Position numbers and translations under genes: made by a program. Source: Spirochaetaceae bacterium (GTDB lineage: Bacteria > Spirochaetota > Spirochaetia > Treponematales > Breznakiellaceae). From it: a stretch of 8,490 bases of DNA. The DNA is taken from the NCBI GenBank assembly GCA_031265015.1, contig JAISDG010000028.1, positions 1 through 8,490 on the forward strand. Reading direction: 5' to 3'. Shown here piece after piece: positions 7,122-8,490 of this stretch (position 1 is its first letter; each line of letters starts with the position of its first letter). The notes under the pieces are model-generated. The model saw nothing but the letters and a program-made list of their open reading frames with translations, was not told the origin of the DNA and did no database searches.

Positions 7122-7559
7122 GTGGCTTTCAGCCTGGCATGGGCGGGGGTGTTTAACTACGTAATACGTAAATATAAAAATGGCGGAGTGTTACGAAGAG
7201 ATTTTGAAAATTATGGTGCGTTGGAGGATTATCTGAAACAATTCGGATATGATATAACAATAACAAAGAATGCAACAGCTATTCAAGATAATATAATTCT
7301 TGAGTCTGCAATAAAATTGGGAAGTGAATTTACGGGTTATAATCTATTGGGCAATCAACGCGGTACTTTTGCGGGAGAGATTCTAAGTACACCTGGCAGT
7401 GGTTGGAAATTTGAAAACCATGCATCTATAATACCAAATAATATTGGTGCAATTTTTTATAAGAGTAATCAAGATTCTTCTTTAAATTTTTTAAATACAA
7501 AATATAAAAATGGTTTTCTATTAGATGTCGGAGAATTGAACATTATGGATATAAAATAA
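7122..7559 (+). CDS. Headless chimeric open frame, candidate displaced polymorphic-toxin tip
   Basis: The product is unrecognised. The frame is open from 7098, right after an in-frame TAA at 7095. The only early start is a GTG at 7122 with no Shine-Dalgarno sequence; later GTG codons at 7149 and 7188 are no better. The first 12 or so codons (through GVFNY) are GC-rich like the upstream chromosome. From about 7158 the same frame continues in strongly AT-rich DNA. The 145-residue product is soluble, with mixed alpha/beta character, and contains NYGALEDYLKQFGYDITI, GSEFTGYNLLGNQRG and HASIIPNNIGAIFYK. It is not rich in catalytic-looking His or Cys. A host-composition stub joined in frame to a foreign-composition tip, followed by a coupled small gene, resembles the orphan C-terminal tips of Rhs- and CdiA-type toxins. 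It may be an unexpressed remnant. The toxin idea is inference; no known toxin motif was seen. Confidence 0.5.
   Translation: MAFSLAWAGVFNYVIRKYKNGGVLRRDFENYGALEDYLKQFGYDITITKNATAIQDNIILESAIKLGSEFTGYNLLGNQRGTFAGEILSTPGSGWKFENHASIIPNNIGAIFYKSNQDSSLNFLNTKYKNGFLLDVGELNIMDIK
7158..7171 (+). repeat. Tandem TACGTAA repeat at the composition junction
   Basis: TACGTAA is present twice in tandem at 7158-7164 and 7165-7171. Each copy contains the palindrome TACGTA. It sits just where GC-rich sequence gives way to AT-rich sequence and lies inside the open frame. It may be chance or a scar of the joining event. Confidence 0.5.
7170..7183 (+). repeat. 14-bp direct repeat, left copy
   Basis: AAATATAAAAATGG here is identical to the copy at 7500-7513, exactly 330 bases (110 codons) downstream and in the same frame. 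Both encode KYKNG. It lies at the AT-rich junction. The low-complexity AT content raises the odds of a chance match. Confidence 0.6.
7500..7513 (+). repeat. 14-bp direct repeat, right copy
   Basis: This is the second identical copy of AAATATAAAAATGG, encoding KYKNG near the C-terminus of the headless frame, about 45 bases before its stop. Together the two copies bracket almost the entire AT-rich part of that frame. Confidence 0.6.
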
Positions 7560-7933
7560 TGAAAACTAAGCTTTTTTTTAAAAGAAGGTTGCTATTCAAA
7601 TCACTATTTGCAGGTATTATTTACACAAGTATTTCTACTCTTATAATAATATTGGGTATTTTATTTAATGTTAATTTTATATTTATATCTATATTTTCAA
7701 TTATCACTAATATCCTGATAATTACTATTTTAAAAAAAGAAGAAAAAAAGATTAAAGCTTTTATATTTTTTTTATGTGTTTTTAGTTTTTTCCTTTTCAT
7801 AGTGAGCGGCCTATTGAATGTGGTAATAAATATAGTAAATCCTAATATTGATATTGTTAGTTATTTTTTAATTGTAAGTTTATATTTTGTAATATCGATA
7901 TTTTGTTATTTGATTTTTATTATATTTTCATAA
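7559..7933 (+). CDS. Small four-helix membrane protein, candidate immunity protein
   Basis: This 124-residue, very hydrophobic protein has a basic N-terminus (MKTKLFFKRRLLFK) and about four membrane segments near residues 16-36, 37-58, 67-93 and 99-124. A lysine-rich loop (KKEEKKIK) lies between the second and third. Its ATG shares one base with the upstream stop (TAATG), and no Shine-Dalgarno sequence lies nearby. Translation therefore probably depends on ribosomes terminating on the preceding frame. Such coupling suggests the two products are needed together. By position it could be an immunity protein for the upstream tip; membrane immunity proteins are known in contact-dependent inhibition systems. 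The family was not recognised, and hydrophobic proteins of this sort carry little sequence signal. A run of eight T at 7572-7579 lies within the first codons. Base composition is extremely AT-rich. Confidence 0.65.
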   Translation: MKTKLFFKRRLLFKSLFAGIIYTSISTLIIILGILFNVNFIFISIFSIITNILIITILKKEEKKIKAFIFFLCVFSFFLFIVSGLLNVVINIVNPNIDIVSYFLIVSLYFVISIFCYLIFIIFS

Positions 7934-7946
7934 CAATTGTAGAATA

Positions 7947-7954
7947 GGGGGGGG
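7947..7954 (+). promoter_or_regulatory. Eight-G homopolymer at the ribosome-binding position
   Basis: GGGGGGGG directly precedes the last gene, three bases before ATG 7958 and nine before ATG 7964, in otherwise AT-rich DNA. A TAGAAT hexamer at 7940-7945 resembles a -10 box (five of six bases), but no good -35 is visible. The tract probably serves as the Shine-Dalgarno sequence, and its length could change by slippage. Confidence 0.55.
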
Positions 7955-7957
7955 TGT

Positions 7958-8490
7958 ATGTACATGAAAAAATTTGATATACTAAAACGTTTTTTAGTAC
8001 CTGTATTTGAAAGGCATGGATATGAAGAAAAAAAACTTAATTTAGATCGTCTCCGTTTTCAATTCAAAGAAAATGAAAGCATATGCGTCGATTTTGATTT
8101 TATTCACATGCATTTTGATTTATTAGAAACAACAATAAAACATCCCCGTATTGAAGATTGTGTCAAATTTCCCGAAGTGATTGACGGTCCAACTGAAGTT
8201 TGTTGGAATGGTGGCGCTTGGATGGGTTTTGATACAACTAATGACTTGATCGGGCTACTAGAATTCCAAATGTCTTGTTTTGAAAAATGGATTTTTGATT
8301 TATTGGCGGGTAAATCATATGATTATGTGTTTGCTATTTTAAGACAACAACGTGAGGAAATTACTAATAAAAATATGTCACGGGACGAATTATTTAAATA
8401 CAGTGATACAATGAGAGAACGCGCCGATGAAATTTGTGCACGGCGATATAAACCTATTGTTTGGAATTTTGAAACAAAACAACGAGATCG
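7958..8490 (+). CDS. Unrecognised soluble protein, 3' end outside the window
   Basis: The frame opens after a TAG at 7940 and runs without a stop to the right edge, giving at least 177 codons. ATG 7958 gives MYMKKFDILKRF. ATG 7964, two codons later, has better spacing (nine bases) from the G run and is an equally good or better start. The visible protein is soluble and rich in aromatic residues. It begins with a helix of the type FDILKRFLVPVFERHGYEEKK, followed by short strands (RLRFQFKENESICVDFDF). A Trp/Gly patch (CWNGGAWMGFD) lies near residues 88-98, and charged helices follow (RQQREEITNKNMSRDELF). The opening helix followed by strands loosely recalls DUF4304-type small proteins, but this is only an impression of shape. 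It has the same strand and similar composition as the membrane gene, 24 bases away, so it may belong to the same cassette. Function is unknown. Confidence 0.7.
   Translation, partial: MYMKKFDILKRFLVPVFERHGYEEKKLNLDRLRFQFKENESICVDFDFIHMHFDLLETTIKHPRIEDCVKFPEVIDGPTEVCWNGGAWMGFDTTNDLIGLLEFQMSCFEKWIFDLLAGKSYDYVFAILRQQREEITNKNMSRDELFKYSDTMRERADEICARRYKPIVWNFETKQRD

Larger units (their letters stand above)
7158..8490. other. AT-rich accessory segment, right boundary not reached
   Basis: Composition changes sharply near 7158. Sample 60-base lines are 75% GC at 2461-2520, but 27% at 7561-7620 and 15% at 7681-7740. The segment carries three same-strand frames without recognised families. It has no transposase, integrase or terminal inverted repeats within the window. 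The composition points to horizontal acquisition or to a diversifying accessory cassette. From about 7958 the GC content rises somewhat but stays well below that of the envelope cluster. Confidence 0.8.

Noticed and set aside
7120..7164. ATG 7120 as a small gene start
   Set aside because: It gives only 14 codons before a TAA and has no ribosome site.

Overview
The window reads as part of a GC-rich spirochaete chromosome. The best guess is a treponeme-like, host-associated lineage. This rests on overall gene character (a spirochaete-style lipoprotein signal, an uncharacterised large bitopic envelope protein, tandem flotillin-type proteins), not on a marker gene, so the taxonomy is an inference of moderate strength. 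All recognisable genes are on the + strand. No rRNA, tRNA, CRISPR array, transposase or integrase was seen.

Region 1 (1-7050, GC-rich) is a compact run of envelope genes. It begins with the 3' part of an NfeD-like membrane protein with two membrane helices and a C-terminal OB-fold. After 115 bp come two different SPFH/flotillin-type proteins that overlap by ATGA (539-1855 and 1852-3153). Three bases later starts a 903-residue protein with one N-terminal membrane anchor, two copies of a DUF3352-like segment and a C-terminal beta-propeller with two calcium-loop motifs (3157-5868). A 63-bp gap holding a perfect 11-bp stem with a UNCG-family tetraloop leads to a TPR-containing lipoprotein (5932-7050). 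NfeD-like proteins are known partners of flotillins. The tight spacing suggests that the two scaffolding proteins, the NfeD partner, the large exported propeller protein and possibly the lipoprotein form one envelope assembly. That assembly is inferred, not shown.

Region 2 (about 7051-7157) keeps the GC-rich composition but has no complete gene. One open frame starts without a convincing start signal just after a TAA at 7095 and runs straight into AT-rich DNA.

Region 3 (about 7158-8490, strikingly AT-rich) contains the rest of that headless frame (ending 7559), a four-helix membrane protein coupled to it by TAATG (7559-7933), and an unrecognised soluble protein preceded by a run of eight G and continuing off the right edge (7958 onward). 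A host-composition stub fused in frame to an AT-rich tip, followed by small unknown genes, is the layout expected of a displaced C-terminal tip and immunity cassette from a polymorphic toxin. No toxin fold or catalytic motif was recognised, so this remains a hypothesis. Small repeats lie at the composition junction and flank the AT-rich part of the tip.
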